Source: Cobetia sp. cqz5-12
Lineage (GTDB): Bacteria > Pseudomonadota > Gammaproteobacteria > Pseudomonadales > Halomonadaceae
Assembly: GCF_016495405.1 (NCBI RefSeq)
Contig: NZ_CP044522.1
Location: 558,001 to 622,000, forward strand
DNA length: 64,000 nt
Reading direction: 5' to 3'
Shown: piece by piece, positions 24,772-36,267 of the stretch
How the letters are laid out: the number at the start of each line of letters is the position of its first letter
How positions within the stretch are numbered: position 1 is the stretch's first letter
Translations under genes and position numbers: made by a program
Notes under the pieces: generated by a model
What the model saw: the letters and a program-made list of their open reading frames with translations, nothing else
Databases searched by the model: none
Told to the model about the DNA's origin: nothing

Positions 24772-27606
24772 ATGCAAGAAGGCACAATGGAGTTGATGTG
24801 GCGCACTTCCCATATGAGCGGGGGGAATGTCCACTACGTAGAAGATCTCTACGAGCGTTATCTTGTCGACCCGAATGAGGTTCCCGACGAGTGGCGCAAC
24901 TACTTTGATACTCTGCCGCGTCATGACGGCAGCCCCTCCCAGGATGTTCCGCTAGCGCCGATCCGTGATCAGTTCTATGAGATGGGTCGCAACAGTCGCC
25001 GCCCGGTGGCTGTCTCTGCGGGCGAAAGCAGCGAGAACAAGAAGCAGGTTCGTGTTCTCCAGCTGATCAATGCCTACCGCTTCCGTGGCCACCAGAAGGC
25101 GGATATCGATCCCCTCGGTCTGCGCAAGCCGGCACCGGTTCCGGACCTCGAACTGTCCTTCCATCAGCTGTCCGCCGCTGACATGGACGTCGAGTTCCAG
25201 ACCGGCTCGCTGTTCCTCGGCAAGGATGTTGCACCGCTCAAGGAAATCCACGCCGCGCTGGAGCAGACCTACTGCCGCAGCATCGGCGCCGAGTTCATGC
25301 ACATCGTCAACACGGAAGAGAAGCGCTGGCTGCAGCAGCGTTTCGAGTCCGTACGTTCCAAGCCGAACTTCTCACGCGATGTCCGTCATCACGTGCTGGA
25401 ACGTCTGACCGCCGCCGAAGGCCTCGAGAGCTATCTCGCCAGCAAGTACCCGGGCACCAAGCGCTTTGGTCTGGAAGGCGGCGAATCCTTCATTCCGATG
25501 ATGGATGAGCTGATCCAGCGCAGCGGCAAGTACGGTACCAAGGAAGTCGTGATCGGCATGGCCCACCGTGGCCGTCTAAACCTGCTGGTCAACCTGCTGG
25601 GCAAGAGCCCGTCAGAGCTGATCGAGGAATTCGATGGCAAGAAGCAGATTGCCAAGGGTTCCGGCGACGTGAAGTACCACCAGGGCTTCAGCTCGAATGT
25701 CATGACCCCGGGCGGCGAAGTGCACCTGGCGCTGGCGTTCAACCCGTCGCACCTGGAAATCGTCTCTCCGGTGGTGGAAGGCTCCGTGCGTGCCCGTCAG
25801 GACCGTCGCGAAGACAGCGAAGGCGACAGCGTACTGCCGATCTCCATCCACGGTGACGCGGCATTCGCCGGTCAGGGCGTGGTCATGGAAACCTTCCAGA
25901 TGTCGCAGACCCGTGCCTACAAGACGGGCGGTACCGTGCATGTCGTCATCAACAACCAGGTGGGCTTCACCACCTCGCGTGCCGATGACGCTCGCTCGAC
26001 CGAATACTGCACCGACATCGCCAAGATGGTTCAGGCGCCGATCATCCACGTCAACGGAGATGATCCGGACGCCGTGCTGCACGCCGCTCAGGTCGCCATC
26101 GACTACCGTCAGCAGTTCAAGCGTGACGTCGTGATCGACCTCGTGTGTTACCGCAAGCGCGGTCACAACGAAGCCGACGAGCCGTCCGGTACCCAGCCGC
26201 TGATGTACGCCAAGATCAAGTCCCAGAAGACTGCCCGCGAGAAGTATGCGGACCGTCTGGTCGAGGAAGGCGTGCTCAGCGCGGAAGAGACCAAGCACCT
26301 GGTCGATCAGTACCGTGCCGACCTGGATGCCGGCAACCACGTTGCCAATGCGCTGGTGAAGCAGCCCAATACCGGTCTGTTCGTCGATTGGACGCCGTAT
26401 CTGGGCCACGAGTGGACCGGCGTTGCCGATACCTCGATGGACATGAAGCAGTTGCAGGCGCTCGCCAACAAGATGTGCGAAGTGCCGGACGGCATCTCGG
26501 TCCAGCGTCAGGTCAACAAGATCTACGAAGATCGTCGCAAGATGGCCGCTGGTGGCATGCCGCTGAACTGGGGCTTCGCCGAGACACTGGCCTACGCCAC
26601 TCTGGTCGATGCCGACCATCCGGTGCGTATCACCGGTCAGGACGTGGGTCGTGGCACCTTCTCCCACCGTCACGCGGTGGTGCACAACCAGAAGGATGGC
26701 GACACCTACGTGCCGCTGCAGCACATCAAGGATGGTCAGGCGACCTTCACCATCCATGACTCCTACCTCTCCGAGGAAGCGGTGCTGGCCTTTGAATATG
26801 GCTATGCCACCACCATGCCCAAGGCATTGGTCGTGTGGGAAGCCCAGTTCGGTGACTTCGCCAACGGCGCCCAGGTGGTGATGGACCAGTTCATCTCCTC
26901 CGGCGAGAGCAAGTGGGGCCGCCTGTGTGGTCTGACCATGCTGCTGCCGCACGGCTATGAGGGCCAGGGCCCGGAGCACAGCTCTGCGCGTCTCGAGCGT
27001 TACCTTCAGCTGTGTGCCGAGCACAACATGCAGGTGTGCATGCCGACCACGCCGGCGCAGATCTACCATCTGCTGCGTCGTCAGGTCATCCGCTCGCTGC
27101 GCAAGCCGCTGGTCGTGCTGTCACCCAAGTCTCTGCTGCGTCACAAGGAAGCGACTTCCACCCTCGACGAGCTGGCCGATGGCCGCTTCGAGATGGTGCT
27201 GTCCGACAAGGGCAACCTGGAAGCTTCCAAGGTCAAGCGTGTCGTGCTGTGTGCAGGCAAGGTCTACTACGACCTGGCCGCCTATCGCGCCGAGCAGGGC
27301 CGTGAAGATGTTGCCATCATCCGTGTCGAGCAGCTCTATCCCTTCCCGAAGGAAGAGCTCCAGGCCGCCATCGCCGACTACGAGAATCTCGAGCAGGTGA
27401 TGTGGTGTCAGGAAGAGCCGCTCAACCAGGGTGCCTGGTACCAGAGTCAGCACCATATGCGTCAGGTCGCTGAGCAGCACCGTCAGGGGCTTGGCATGAG
27501 CCTGGACTTCGCCGGACGCCCGGCCTCTGCGGCACCTGCCGCGGGCTACATGTCCGTTCATAACGAGCAGCAGCGCCAGCTGGTCGACGACGCCTTCAAC
27601 AAGTAA
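24772..27606 (+). CDS. sucA: 2-oxoglutarate dehydrogenase E1 component
   Basis: This thiamine-diphosphate-dependent E1 decarboxylates 2-oxoglutarate and passes succinyl to the lipoyl arm of SucB. It is 944 aa. The N-terminal LYERYLVDPNEVPDEWRNYF motif docks E2. IGMAHRGRLNLLVNLLGK and SFHLAL-like HLALAFNPSHLEIV are E1 active-site strands. The GDAAFAGQGVV and NNQVGFTTS segments bind ThDP and Mg2+. I choose ATG 24772 because homologs start MQExxMxxMW; an ATG 15 nt later has a better AGAAGG box, so the start may shift by five residues. Confidence 0.96.
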   Translation: MQEGTMELMWRTSHMSGGNVHYVEDLYERYLVDPNEVPDEWRNYFDTLPRHDGSPSQDVPLAPIRDQFYEMGRNSRRPVAVSAGESSENKKQVRVLQLINAYRFRGHQKADIDPLGLRKPAPVPDLELSFHQLSAADMDVEFQTGSLFLGKDVAPLKEIHAALEQTYCRSIGAEFMHIVNTEEKRWLQQRFESVRSKPNFSRDVRHHVLERLTAAEGLESYLASKYPGTKRFGLEGGESFIPMMDELIQRSGKYGTKEVVIGMAHRGRLNLLVNLLGKSPSELIEEFDGKKQIAKGSGDVKYHQGFSSNVMTPGGEVHLALAFNPSHLEIVSPVVEGSVRARQDRREDSEGDSVLPISIHGDAAFAGQGVVMETFQMSQTRAYKTGGTVHVVINNQVGFTTSRADDARSTEYCTDIAKMVQAPIIHVNGDDPDAVLHAAQVAIDYRQQFKRDVVIDLVCYRKRGHNEADEPSGTQPLMYAKIKSQKTAREKYADRLVEEGVLSAEETKHLVDQYRADLDAGNHVANALVKQPNTGLFVDWTPYLGHEWTGVADTSMDMKQLQALANKMCEVPDGISVQRQVNKIYEDRRKMAAGGMPLNWGFAETLAYATLVDADHPVRITGQDVGRGTFSHRHAVVHNQKDGDTYVPLQHIKDGQATFTIHDSYLSEEAVLAFEYGYATTMPKALVVWEAQFGDFANGAQVVMDQFISSGESKWGRLCGLTMLLPHGYEGQGPEHSSARLERYLQLCAEHNMQVCMPTTPAQIYHLLRRQVIRSLRKPLVVLSPKSLLRHKEATSTLDELADGRFEMVLSDKGNLEASKVKRVVLCAGKVYYDLAAYRAEQGREDVAIIRVEQLYPFPKEELQAAIADYENLEQVMWCQEEPLNQGAWYQSQHHMRQVAEQHRQGLGMSLDFAGRPASAAPAAGYMSVHNEQQRQLVDDAFNK

Positions 27607-27657
27607 AGGCTCGCGACCCGCAAGGGCACCGAGAGAGAATTGAGTTAAGGAACTCCA

Positions 27658-29229
27658 ATGGCTATCGATATCAAAGCGCCGTCTTTTCCGGAATCCGTCG
27701 CCGAAGGCACTGTGGCGACCTGGCACAAGCAGCCCGGCGACAGCGTCGAGCGTGACGAGCTGATCGTCGAGATCGAGACCGACAAGGTCGTGCTGGAAGT
27801 CGTCGCACCGCAGGACGGCACCCTGGGCGAGATCAAGGTTCAGGAAGGCGACACCTGCGAGTCCGAGCAAGTGCTGGGCTCCATCGGTGATGCAGACGCC
27901 GCTGCGTCTTCTGACGCCAAGGACGACTCCGCCGCTGAGAGCAAGTCCGAAAGCAAGGATGACGCTAAGGCCGAAAGCAAGCCGGCCGCCGGTGGCGAAG
28001 GCAAGACGCTGGAAGTCAAGGCGCCGAGCTTCCCGGAATCCGTCGCTGAAGGCACCGTCGCCACCTGGCACAAGAAGGTCGGTGAAGCCTGCGAGCGCGA
28101 CGAACTGATCGTCGAGATCGAGACCGACAAGGTCGTGCTGGAAGTCGTGGCTCCGGCCGATGGCGCCCTGAGCGAGATCAAGGTGCAGGAAGGCGATACC
28201 TGCGAGACCGAAGCCGTGCTGGCGCTGTTCAGCGCTGGTGCTTCCGGTGGCGCTGCTCCGGCCGCTGAGGCAAGCGACGACAAGTCCGGGTCTGATGAAG
28301 GTCAGGACGAGAAGGTCGGCGACAAGATCCTCGCCCCGGCAGCCCGCAAGATGGTCGCCGAGCACGATCTGGACGTCAGCAAGCTGGTCGGTACCGGCAA
28401 GGGCGGTCGCGTGCTGAAGGAAGACGTGGCCAAGGCCGTCAAGGAAGGCACTGCGGGCAAGTCCGCTGCCAAGCCTGCCGCAGCCAAGCCGGCTGCTGCT
28501 CCGAAGGCCGCTCCGGCCTTCGAGGGCGAGCGTCCCGAGAAGCGCGTGCCGATGAGCCGCATGCGTCAGACCATCGCCAAGCGTCTGGTCAATGCCCAGC
28601 AGACCGCTGCCATGCTTACCACTTACAACGAAGTGGACATGAGCGCGGTGATGGAACTGCGCAAGCAGTACAAGGACACCTTCCAGAAGGTGCACGACAC
28701 CAAGCTCGGCTTCATGGGCTTCTTCGTCAAGGCGGCCACCGAAGCGCTCAAGCGCTTCCCGGACGTCAATGCCTCCATCGACGGCACCGACATCGTCTAC
28801 CACGGTTACCAGGACATCGGTGTTGCCGTGTCTTCCGACCGCGGTCTGGTCGTGCCGGTGCTGCGTGATACCGACAGCATGAAGCTTGCCGATGTCGAAA
28901 AGACCATCGTCGACTTCGGTCAGCGTGCTCGCGCCGGCAAGCTGGGCATCGATGAGATGCAGGGCGGTACCTTCACGATCACCAACGGCGGCATCTTCGG
29001 TTCTCTGATGTCCACCCCGATCCTGAATCCGCCGCAGACCGCCATCCTAGGCATGCACAAGATCCAGGAGCGTCCGATGGCCGTGAACGGTCAGGTCGTC
29101 ATCCGTCCGATGATGTATCTGGCACTGTCCTACGATCACCGCATGATCGATGGCAAGGATGCAGTCCAGTTCCTCGTCGCCATCAAGGACCTGCTGGAAG
29201 ATCCGGCTCGTTTCCTGCTCGACGTCTGA
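27658..29229 (+). CDS. sucB: 2-oxoglutarate dehydrogenase E2, dihydrolipoyl succinyltransferase with two lipoyl domains
   Basis: This core of the 2-oxoglutarate dehydrogenase complex is 523 aa, about 100 longer than E. coli SucB. Two near-identical lipoyl domains lie at residues 2-77 (Lys43 in ETDKVVLEV) and 117-192 (Lys158 in the same motif), joined by a Ser/Lys/Asp-rich linker. A peripheral-subunit-binding domain (222-260) and an Ala/Pro/Lys linker follow. The catalytic domain ends in [12 protein letters not shown] with His494 and Asp498. It starts 51 bp after sucA with AAGGAA before the ATG. Confidence 0.96.
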   Translation: MAIDIKAPSFPESVAEGTVATWHKQPGDSVERDELIVEIETDKVVLEVVAPQDGTLGEIKVQEGDTCESEQVLGSIGDADAAASSDAKDDSAAESKSESKDDAKAESKPAAGGEGKTLEVKAPSFPESVAEGTVATWHKKVGEACERDELIVEIETDKVVLEVVAPADGALSEIKVQEGDTCETEAVLALFSAGASGGAAPAAEASDDKSGSDEGQDEKVGDKILAPAARKMVAEHDLDVSKLVGTGKGGRVLKEDVAKAVKEGTAGKSAAKPAAAKPAAAPKAAPAFEGERPEKRVPMSRMRQTIAKRLVNAQQTAAMLTTYNEVDMSAVMELRKQYKDTFQKVHDTKLGFMGFFVKAATEALKRFPDVNASIDGTDIVYHGYQDIGVAVSSDRGLVVPVLRDTDSMKLADVEKTIVDFGQRARAGKLGIDEMQGGTFTITNGGIFGSLMSTPILNPPQTAILGMHKIQERPMAVNGQVVIRPMMYLALSYDHRMIDGKDAVQFLVAIKDLLEDPARFLLDV

Positions 29230-29270
29230 GACCGCAATGTCTCACGTCCTTGAGGATCTCGAGGGCGTGA

Positions 29271-30782
<1,512 letters not shown>

Positions 30783-30806
30783 GCGTCCTTCCGAACAAGA
30801 GGCGCG

Positions 30807-30857
30807 TCGCCCCGGCCAGGCCGGGGCGAACGGTGGCAGTGGCATCTTGCGACTGCC
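30807..30857 (+). other. Two hairpins in the lpd-sucC spacer
   Basis: TCGCCCCGG/CCGGGGCGA (30807-30829) and GGCAGT/ACTGCC (30835-30857) can form consecutive stems in the 108-bp spacer. Neither has a T-run. They probably modulate mRNA decay between the dehydrogenase and synthetase genes. Confidence 0.5.
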
Positions 30858-30890
30858 GTTCGAGTCTAATGCAACCAATGGCATGACACG

Positions 30891-32057
30891 ATGAACCTTC
30901 ACGAATATCAGGCAAAACAACTTTTTGCCGATTATGGCCTGCCGGTGTCCAAGGGCTTTGCCGTTGACACCCCGGAAGACGCTGCTGAAGCGTGCAAGAA
31001 GATTGGCGGCGACAAGTGGGTCGTCAAGGCACAGGTCCACGCAGGTGGCCGCGGCAAGGCTGGCGGCGTCAAGCTGGTCGACAGCGCACAGGCTGCTTCC
31101 GACTTTGCGACCCAGTGGCTGGGCAAGAACCTGGTGACCTACCAGACTGACGAAAACGGTCAGCCGGTCACCAAGATTCTCGTCGAGAACTGCACCGACA
31201 TCGCCGAAGAACTGTACCTGGGCGCCGTCGTAGACCGCACCACTCGTCGCATCGTCTTCATGGCTTCCACTGAAGGCGGCGTGGAAATCGAGAAGGTTGC
31301 TGAAGAGACGCCGGAAAAGATCCTGAAAGCCGAGATCGATCCGCTGGTCGGCGCACAGCCGTACCAGGCGCGTGAACTGGCCTTCAAGCTGGGTCTGAAC
31401 CCGACCCAGATCAAGCAGTTCACCAAGATCTTCCTGGGTCTGGCGAAGATGTTCGCCGACAAGGATTTCGCGCTGCTGGAAATCAACCCGCTGGTCATCA
31501 CCGACGAAGGCAACCTCCACTGCCTCGACGGCAAGATCAACATCGACGCCAACGCCGTCTACCGTCACCCGGACCTGCAGGCGATGCACGATCCGTCTCA
31601 GGAAGACGAGCGTGAAGCGCATGCTGCCAAGTTCGAACTGAACTACGTTGCCCTCGACGGCAACATCGGCTGCATGGTCAACGGCGCAGGCCTGGCGATG
31701 GGCACCATGGACATCGTCAACCTGTCTGGCGGCAAGCCGGCCAACTTCCTCGACGTGGGTGGCGGTGCTACCAAGGAACGCGTTGCAGAAGCATTCAAGA
31801 TCATCCTGTCCGACGACAACGTCAAAGCTGTTCTGGTGAACATCTTCGGCGGCATCGTGCGTTGTGACATGATCGCCGAAGGCATCATCGGTGCCGTCGA
31901 GCAGGTCGGTGTCAACGTGCCGGTCGTGGTGCGTCTGGAAGGTAACAACGCTGAACTCGGCGCCAAGAAGCTGGCCGAAAGCGGTCTGAACATCATCGCT
32001 GCTACCAGCCTGACTGACGCGGCGCAGCAGGTTGTCAAAGCTGCGGAGGGCAAGTAA
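30891..32057 (+). CDS. sucC: Succinyl-CoA synthetase beta subunit (ADP-forming)
   Basis: The beta subunit makes ATP (or GTP) from succinyl-CoA together with SucD. Its 388 aa include the N-terminal [22 protein letters not shown], an ATP-grasp domain with [16 protein letters not shown], and the C-terminal [16 protein letters not shown] that contacts the phosphohistidine loop. Length and start are standard. The stop overlaps the sucD start by one base (TAATG), so the subunits are co-translated in equal amounts. Confidence 0.97.
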   Translation: MNLHEYQAKQLFADYGLPVSKGFAVDTPEDAAEACKKIGGDKWVVKAQVHAGGRGKAGGVKLVDSAQAASDFATQWLGKNLVTYQTDENGQPVTKILVENCTDIAEELYLGAVVDRTTRRIVFMASTEGGVEIEKVAEETPEKILKAEIDPLVGAQPYQARELAFKLGLNPTQIKQFTKIFLGLAKMFADKDFALLEINPLVITDEGNLHCLDGKINIDANAVYRHPDLQAMHDPSQEDEREAHAAKFELNYVALDGNIGCMVNGAGLAMGTMDIVNLSGGKPANFLDVGGGATKERVAEAFKIILSDDNVKAVLVNIFGGIVRCDMIAEGIIGAVEQVGVNVPVVVRLEGNNAELGAKKLAESGLNIIAATSLTDAAQQVVKAAEGK

Positions 32058-32929
32058 TGAGCATTTTGATCGACAAGAACACCAAGGTGATCTGCCAGGG
32101 CTTCACTGGTGGCCAGGGTACCTTCCACTCTGAACAAGCCATCGCCTACGGCACCAAGATGGTCGGTGGCGTGACGCCGGGCAAGGGTGGTCAGACTCAC
32201 CTGGGCCTGCCGGTGTTCAACACCGTCGCCGAAGCCGTTGCCGAGACTGGCGCTGAAGCGTCCGTCATCTACGTGCCGGCACCGTTCTGCAAGGATTCCA
32301 TCCTTGAAGCGGCCAATGCAGGCATCAAGCTGATCGTCTGCATCACCGAAGGCGTGCCGACTCTCGACATGCTGGAAGTCAAGGTCAAGTGCGACGAGCT
32401 GGGCGCGCGCGTCATCGGTCCGAACTGCCCGGGTGTCATTACTCCGGGTGAGTGCAAGATCGGTATCATGCCGGGTCACATCCACCAGCCGGGCAAGGTC
32501 GGTATCGTGTCTCGTTCCGGCACCCTGACCTACGAAGCCGTCAAGCAGACCACTGACCACGGTTTCGGTCAGTCCAGCTGTGTCGGTATCGGCGGCGACC
32601 CGATCCCGGGCTCCAACTTCATCGACATCCTCGAGATGTTCGAGAAGGACCCGAAGACCGAAGCCATCGTCATGATCGGCGAGATCGGCGGTTCTGCTGA
32701 AGAAGAAGCAGCTGCCTACATCAAGGCGAACGTCACCAAGCCGGTCGTCTCCTACATCGCTGGTGTGACTGCGCCTCCGGGCAAGCGCATGGGCCATGCA
32801 GGCGCCATCATCTCCGGCGGCAAGGGTACTGCCGACGAGAAGTTCGCGGCTCTGGAAGCGGCTGGCGTCAAGACTGTGCGTTCCCTCGCGCAGATCGGCG
32901 ATGCCATCAAGGAAGTCACTGGCTGGTAA
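32057..32929 (+). CDS. sucD: Succinyl-CoA synthetase alpha subunit
   Basis: The 290-aa alpha subunit binds CoA and carries the phosphorylated histidine, His247 in [32 protein letters not shown] is the CoA-binding fold and [10 protein letters not shown] the conserved mid segment. GGAGGGC lies before the ATG inside the sucC end. It is the last gene of the TCA block and is followed by a strong terminator. Confidence 0.97.
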   Translation: MSILIDKNTKVICQGFTGGQGTFHSEQAIAYGTKMVGGVTPGKGGQTHLGLPVFNTVAEAVAETGAEASVIYVPAPFCKDSILEAANAGIKLIVCITEGVPTLDMLEVKVKCDELGARVIGPNCPGVITPGECKIGIMPGHIHQPGKVGIVSRSGTLTYEAVKQTTDHGFGQSSCVGIGGDPIPGSNFIDILEMFEKDPKTEAIVMIGEIGGSAEEEAAAYIKANVTKPVVSYIAGVTAPPGKRMGHAGAIISGGKGTADEKFAALEAAGVKTVRSLAQIGDAIKEVTGW

Positions 32930-32980
32930 GCCATTGACCTCCTGACAGCGATCGGCGCCAAGCGGATCGCATGTCACAGA

Positions 32981-33011
32981 AAGGGCAGGCCCACAGGGCC
33001 TGCCCTTTTTT
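32981..33011 (+). terminator. Intrinsic terminator of the suc block
   Basis: AAGGGCAGGCCC-ACA-GGGCCTGCCCTTTTTT lies 52 bp after sucD. The following gap to 33229 shows no gene; it should hold the promoter of the DUF302 gene. Confidence 0.92.
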
Positions 33012-33229
33012 CGTTTCTGGCCGCCGCCAGTCGCTCCCGAGTGCATGTCGGCGGGTTTACTACCTGCGGCCGGTGGTACAGGCGAGGGGAGAGGTGTCTT
33101 ACAGGTGCAGGCGCGACAGGTGCGTTCATATCAAGCAGTTGCTAATCTGATGGTTGTTCATTGGCACCTGACCAAGCGACACGTGCAGATGCCCCACGGC
33201 GCAACACGACTCACTGATAAGGATGTTCC

Positions 33230-33772
33230 ATGCTCAAGTCATTCCCCGCCCTCACGCGCTCCGCGCGCCTGCTGGCGCTGCTCTCCCTGCCGTTGGCTGC
33301 TGGTGTACCGCTGTCTGCCAGTGCAGATTCCGGCGCGGCGGCAGCCTCCGCCCCAGAAGCGTCAGCGAGCATGCAGGTGCCCGCCAAGGGCATCGAGTCG
33401 GTGACCAGCCGTGATGACGTCGCCAGCGTCCAGGCGCGTCTCGAGACGGCGCTCGAGGCCAAGGGGCTGACGCTGTTCACCGTCATCGATCATGAGGCGG
33501 GTGCAGAGAAGGTGGGCATGGAGCTGCCCGCGACGCATACCGTCATCTTCGGCAATCCCAAGGTGGGCACCTTGCTGATGCAGTGCAACGGGACGGCCGC
33601 CCTGGACCTGCCGCAGAAGATGCTGATTCGCGCCGTGGAGGGCGGCAGCGTGATCGAGTGGAATGATCCCCAGTACATGGCCAATCGTCATGATCTCGGC
33701 GACTGCAAGCTGCCACTGGACAAGATCGCCGGGCTGCTCAAGGGGCTGGCCGCCGAAGCGGCGGGTCAATGA
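33230..33772 (+). CDS. Exported DUF302 domain protein
   Basis: This 180-aa protein has a Sec signal peptide (basic start, hydrophobic residues 12-26, probable cleavage after ASA at 32). The DUF302 fold follows: repeated SVQARLETALEAKGLTLFTVIDHEAGAEKVGMELPATHTVIFGNPKVGT, in which xFGNPKxGT is the family hallmark. The biochemical role of DUF302 is not known; members occur in periplasmic and sulfur- or stress-related contexts. AAGGA lies about 6 nt upstream of the ATG. It is convergent with glpQ, with a terminator between. Confidence 0.85.
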   Translation: MLKSFPALTRSARLLALLSLPLAAGVPLSASADSGAAAASAPEASASMQVPAKGIESVTSRDDVASVQARLETALEAKGLTLFTVIDHEAGAEKVGMELPATHTVIFGNPKVGTLLMQCNGTAALDLPQKMLIRAVEGGSVIEWNDPQYMANRHDLGDCKLPLDKIAGLLKGLAAEAAGQ

Positions 33773-33843
33773 AGGCAGCGCTCATCACGTGTCGATGCTG
33801 AAATCGTGCACTGACAGCGAGCGCTGACGATCGATCAGGACGA

Positions 33844-33875
33844 GAAAGCCGGACTCCTCACGGAGTCCGGCTTTT
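33844..33875. terminator. Intrinsic terminator between DUF302 gene and glpQ
   Basis: AAAGCCGGACTCC-TCAC-GGAGTCCGGCTTTTT is a 13-bp perfect stem with T on both flanks, serving the convergent genes on both strands. Confidence 0.9.
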
Positions 33876-33904
33876 TGATGTCCCCCTGCTGGCTGCTGGA
33901 TGTC

Positions 33905-35065
33905 CTATAGGGCGTCGCCATTGTTCTTGAGCCACTGCACGGCGCGGTCCGGGTAGTCCGTGAAGACACCATCGACCTTGGCGTCGACGAAGAAGGCGCG
34001 CAGCATGTCGTCGTAATCGCTGGCCCAGTCCGGGATGCGGCCTTCATCGAGTCGGAAGGTGTATGGCATCACGATCAGCCCCTGCGCATGGGCTTCCTCG
34101 ACCAGCGGCGTGACCTTGATGTCGTCCCGAGTCGAGCTGTCCTCGATCACCATCGGCTTCCACGGCCCGATGCCATCGGCGTAGGTGGCAATGCGCTGCA
34201 TGCCGCCCTCCTGATACATCCAGTCATAGTCATAGGGTTCAAGCTTGCCATCCGCATCCGGCTGGAAGGTCATGTCCCAGCTGGTCTCGCCCATCAGCTG
34301 CACCAGACGCAGGTCCATCTCCAGTTCGGGCTGCAGCGTGTCGTGGATGCGCTTGAGGCCATTGGGATCGAAGACCTGCACGACAGCGTTGTCATCATGC
34401 GCGACGTAGCCGTACTGCTTGAGGGTCTCGAGGACCGCGCGCGAGACCTGCTTGCCTTCCGACTGGTGGAACCAGGGCGCCTTGATCTCCACATACAGGC
34501 CGACATCGCGCCCGGTGGAGTGATTCAGCCCCTGGATCATCTCGATCTCTTCACTCAGGGTGTGCAGGCCGAAGTGGGACTTGCCCAGCGGGAAGCGCTC
34601 GGGGTAGTCAGCAACCTGCTCGCCATCCTTGACGGTGAAGCCCTCGCTGAACGACAGCTTGCGCAGCTCGTCCAGCGTGAAGTCGATGGCGTAGTAGCGG
34701 CCATCGTCACGCGCACGCTCGGGGAAGACCTCGGCGACATTGGTCACGCGATCCAGGAAGCGGTCGTGCAGCACCACCAGCTGGTCATCCTTGCTCATCA
34801 CCACGTCCTGCTCGAGGAAGTCGGCGCCCTGGGCGTAGGCCATCGCCTTGGCGGCGAGTGTGTGCTCCGGCAGGTAGCCTGAGGCCCCCCGGTGGGCGAC
34901 CACGACCTTGTCTGTGCAATGGCCGGGGTCGATGCTGCGCAGCGGGCTGTCATCAGCGAGTGCCGCTGAGGTCGAGGTGGCCAGCAGCGAGCCGACCACG
35001 CCCATCATGGCCAGCGGGCGGCGAATGCGGACGGGAGTCGGGTGACGCTGGGAAGGATGCGGCAT
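33905..35065 (-). CDS. glpQ: Periplasmic glycerophosphodiester phosphodiesterase
   Basis: This enzyme hydrolyses glycerophosphodiesters to glycerol-3-phosphate and an alcohol, a way to scavenge phosphate and glycerol from lipids. Of 386 aa, the first 38 are a signal peptide ending STSAALA. Catalytic and metal residues are His58-Arg59 (AHRGASGYLPEHT), Glu67, Glu85 and Asp87 (FLEQDVV) and His100 (LHDRFLDR). The length suits periplasmic GlpQ rather than cytosolic UgpQ. AAGGTGA lies 7 nt before the ATG. No Pho box is convincing upstream. No glpT or ugp genes are adjacent. Confidence 0.93.
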   Translation of the reverse strand: MPHPSQRHPTPVRIRRPLAMMGVVGSLLATSTSAALADDSPLRSIDPGHCTDKVVVAHRGASGYLPEHTLAAKAMAYAQGADFLEQDVVMSKDDQLVVLHDRFLDRVTNVAEVFPERARDDGRYYAIDFTLDELRKLSFSEGFTVKDGEQVADYPERFPLGKSHFGLHTLSEEIEMIQGLNHSTGRDVGLYVEIKAPWFHQSEGKQVSRAVLETLKQYGYVAHDDNAVVQVFDPNGLKRIHDTLQPELEMDLRLVQLMGETSWDMTFQPDADGKLEPYDYDWMYQEGGMQRIATYADGIGPWKPMVIEDSSTRDDIKVTPLVEEAHAQGLIVMPYTFRLDEGRIPDWASDYDDMLRAFFVDAKVDGVFTDYPDRAVQWLKNNGDAL

Positions 35066-35199
35066 GTGAGATCACCTTGAGCTGTGGTTATTGTATGGTC
35101 GTTCAATAAAGCCGCCTGCCAACATAACAAAATCTTATTCATATGGCGATGGTCAAGTGTTTTTCATGATGATGTCTGCAGCGCTGCTCGGTTGTCCTG

Positions 35200-36204
35200 T
35201 CAGGTGGTCGCCGAGCGACGCTTGAGCAAGCTTCCCAGCATGCTGCGTCCCGCCATCACGAAGAACACCGGGGCGCCGGCGATCAGGTAGAAATAGAAGG
35301 TCACCGCTCGCCAGATCACCACGGCCGCCGCGGCACTGGCGGCGCCGATCATCGGGCTGAGCAGGGCAGTGGAGGACAGCTCCGCGCCTCCGGCACCGCC
35401 GGGTAACAGCGTCAGCTGGCCCGCCGCCAGCGAAAGCATCTGCACGATGAAGGTCCAGCTCCAGTCGATGTCCTGCCCCAGCCCGGACACGGCCAGATAG
35501 AGGATCGAGTAGCGCAGCAGCCAATGGGCACAGCAGAGCAGGAAGATCAGGCTCAGCGTCAGGCGCGGCAGGGCGAGTGTCTCGACCAGCGCATGGCGGA
35601 AGTGGATCAGGCCCCGCGCCAGCTTGACGCGTGAGCGATGGCGCACCTTGAGCCAGCGCAGCAGGCGTCCGCTGGTCTTGAGCAGGCGCCGATGATGCTT
35701 GCCCAGTGCGGCCAAAAGGCCAAAGCCGATGATCAGCAACAGCGCCGGCACGGCCAGCATCCACCCCAGGCGCAGGTCGATGGTATGTGAGAGGGCGTAG
35801 AGCCCGATGCTGGCCAGCGCCGAGAGGAAGAACAGCATGTCGGTGATCTGATCGACCGCGAATACCGCCGTGGCCTGTGCCGGGCGTACCCCCTGGCGAG
35901 ATAGCAGCCCCATCAGGGTGAGCGGGCCGCCACTTCCGCCAGGAGTGGCGCTGATGGCGAATTCGGTGGCCATCACCATGCCGACGGCGCGGCGCTGCCC
36001 CAGATGACCGCCCCGGCCGGCCAGTAGTAGACGCAACCGGCCGGCGTTCAGGTTCCAGCACATCACGATCATGCCCAGCATCAAGAGGAAGGTGTCGAGG
36101 GGGAACTGGCGCAACTGGCCACCCAGTCCGCTGCCACCCAGCACCAGCGGTATCGCGATGACCATCACAAGGCCAGCACCCAGTAACCAGAGGGCACGAT
36201 TCAT
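35200..36204 (-). CDS. Lysylphosphatidylglycerol synthase TM-domain/UPF0104 family protein
   Basis: This 334-aa polytopic protein with about eight helices has the flippase-like domain of the aminoacyl-PG synthase membrane region. Signatures include NAGRLRLLL, AISATPGGSGGP (near residues 85-95) and LLPGGAGGAELSS. Such stand-alone domains are often found next to glycosyltransferases and are proposed to flip lipid-linked sugars. It follows the deacetylase by 63 bp on the same strand, suggesting one transcript with the deacetylase and GT4 genes. Confidence 0.8.
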   Translation of the reverse strand: MNRALWLLGAGLVMVIAIPLVLGGSGLGGQLRQFPLDTFLLMLGMIVMCWNLNAGRLRLLLAGRGGHLGQRRAVGMVMATEFAISATPGGSGGPLTLMGLLSRQGVRPAQATAVFAVDQITDMLFFLSALASIGLYALSHTIDLRLGWMLAVPALLLIIGFGLLAALGKHHRRLLKTSGRLLRWLKVRHRSRVKLARGLIHFRHALVETLALPRLTLSLIFLLCCAHWLLRYSILYLAVSGLGQDIDWSWTFIVQMLSLAAGQLTLLPGGAGGAELSSTALLSPMIGAASAAAAVVIWRAVTFYFYLIAGAPVFFVMAGRSMLGSLLKRRSATT

Positions 36205-36267
36205 GGCAGATTCCCGCAGCGGGTTGTCACAAGGCCCATACGACGGGACTCATCCGGTGGGTGGGTA

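Noticed and set aside
35066..35199. Pho box upstream of glpQ
   Set aside because: I looked for two CTGTCAT-type 7-mers 11 bp apart and found none with better than chance matches.
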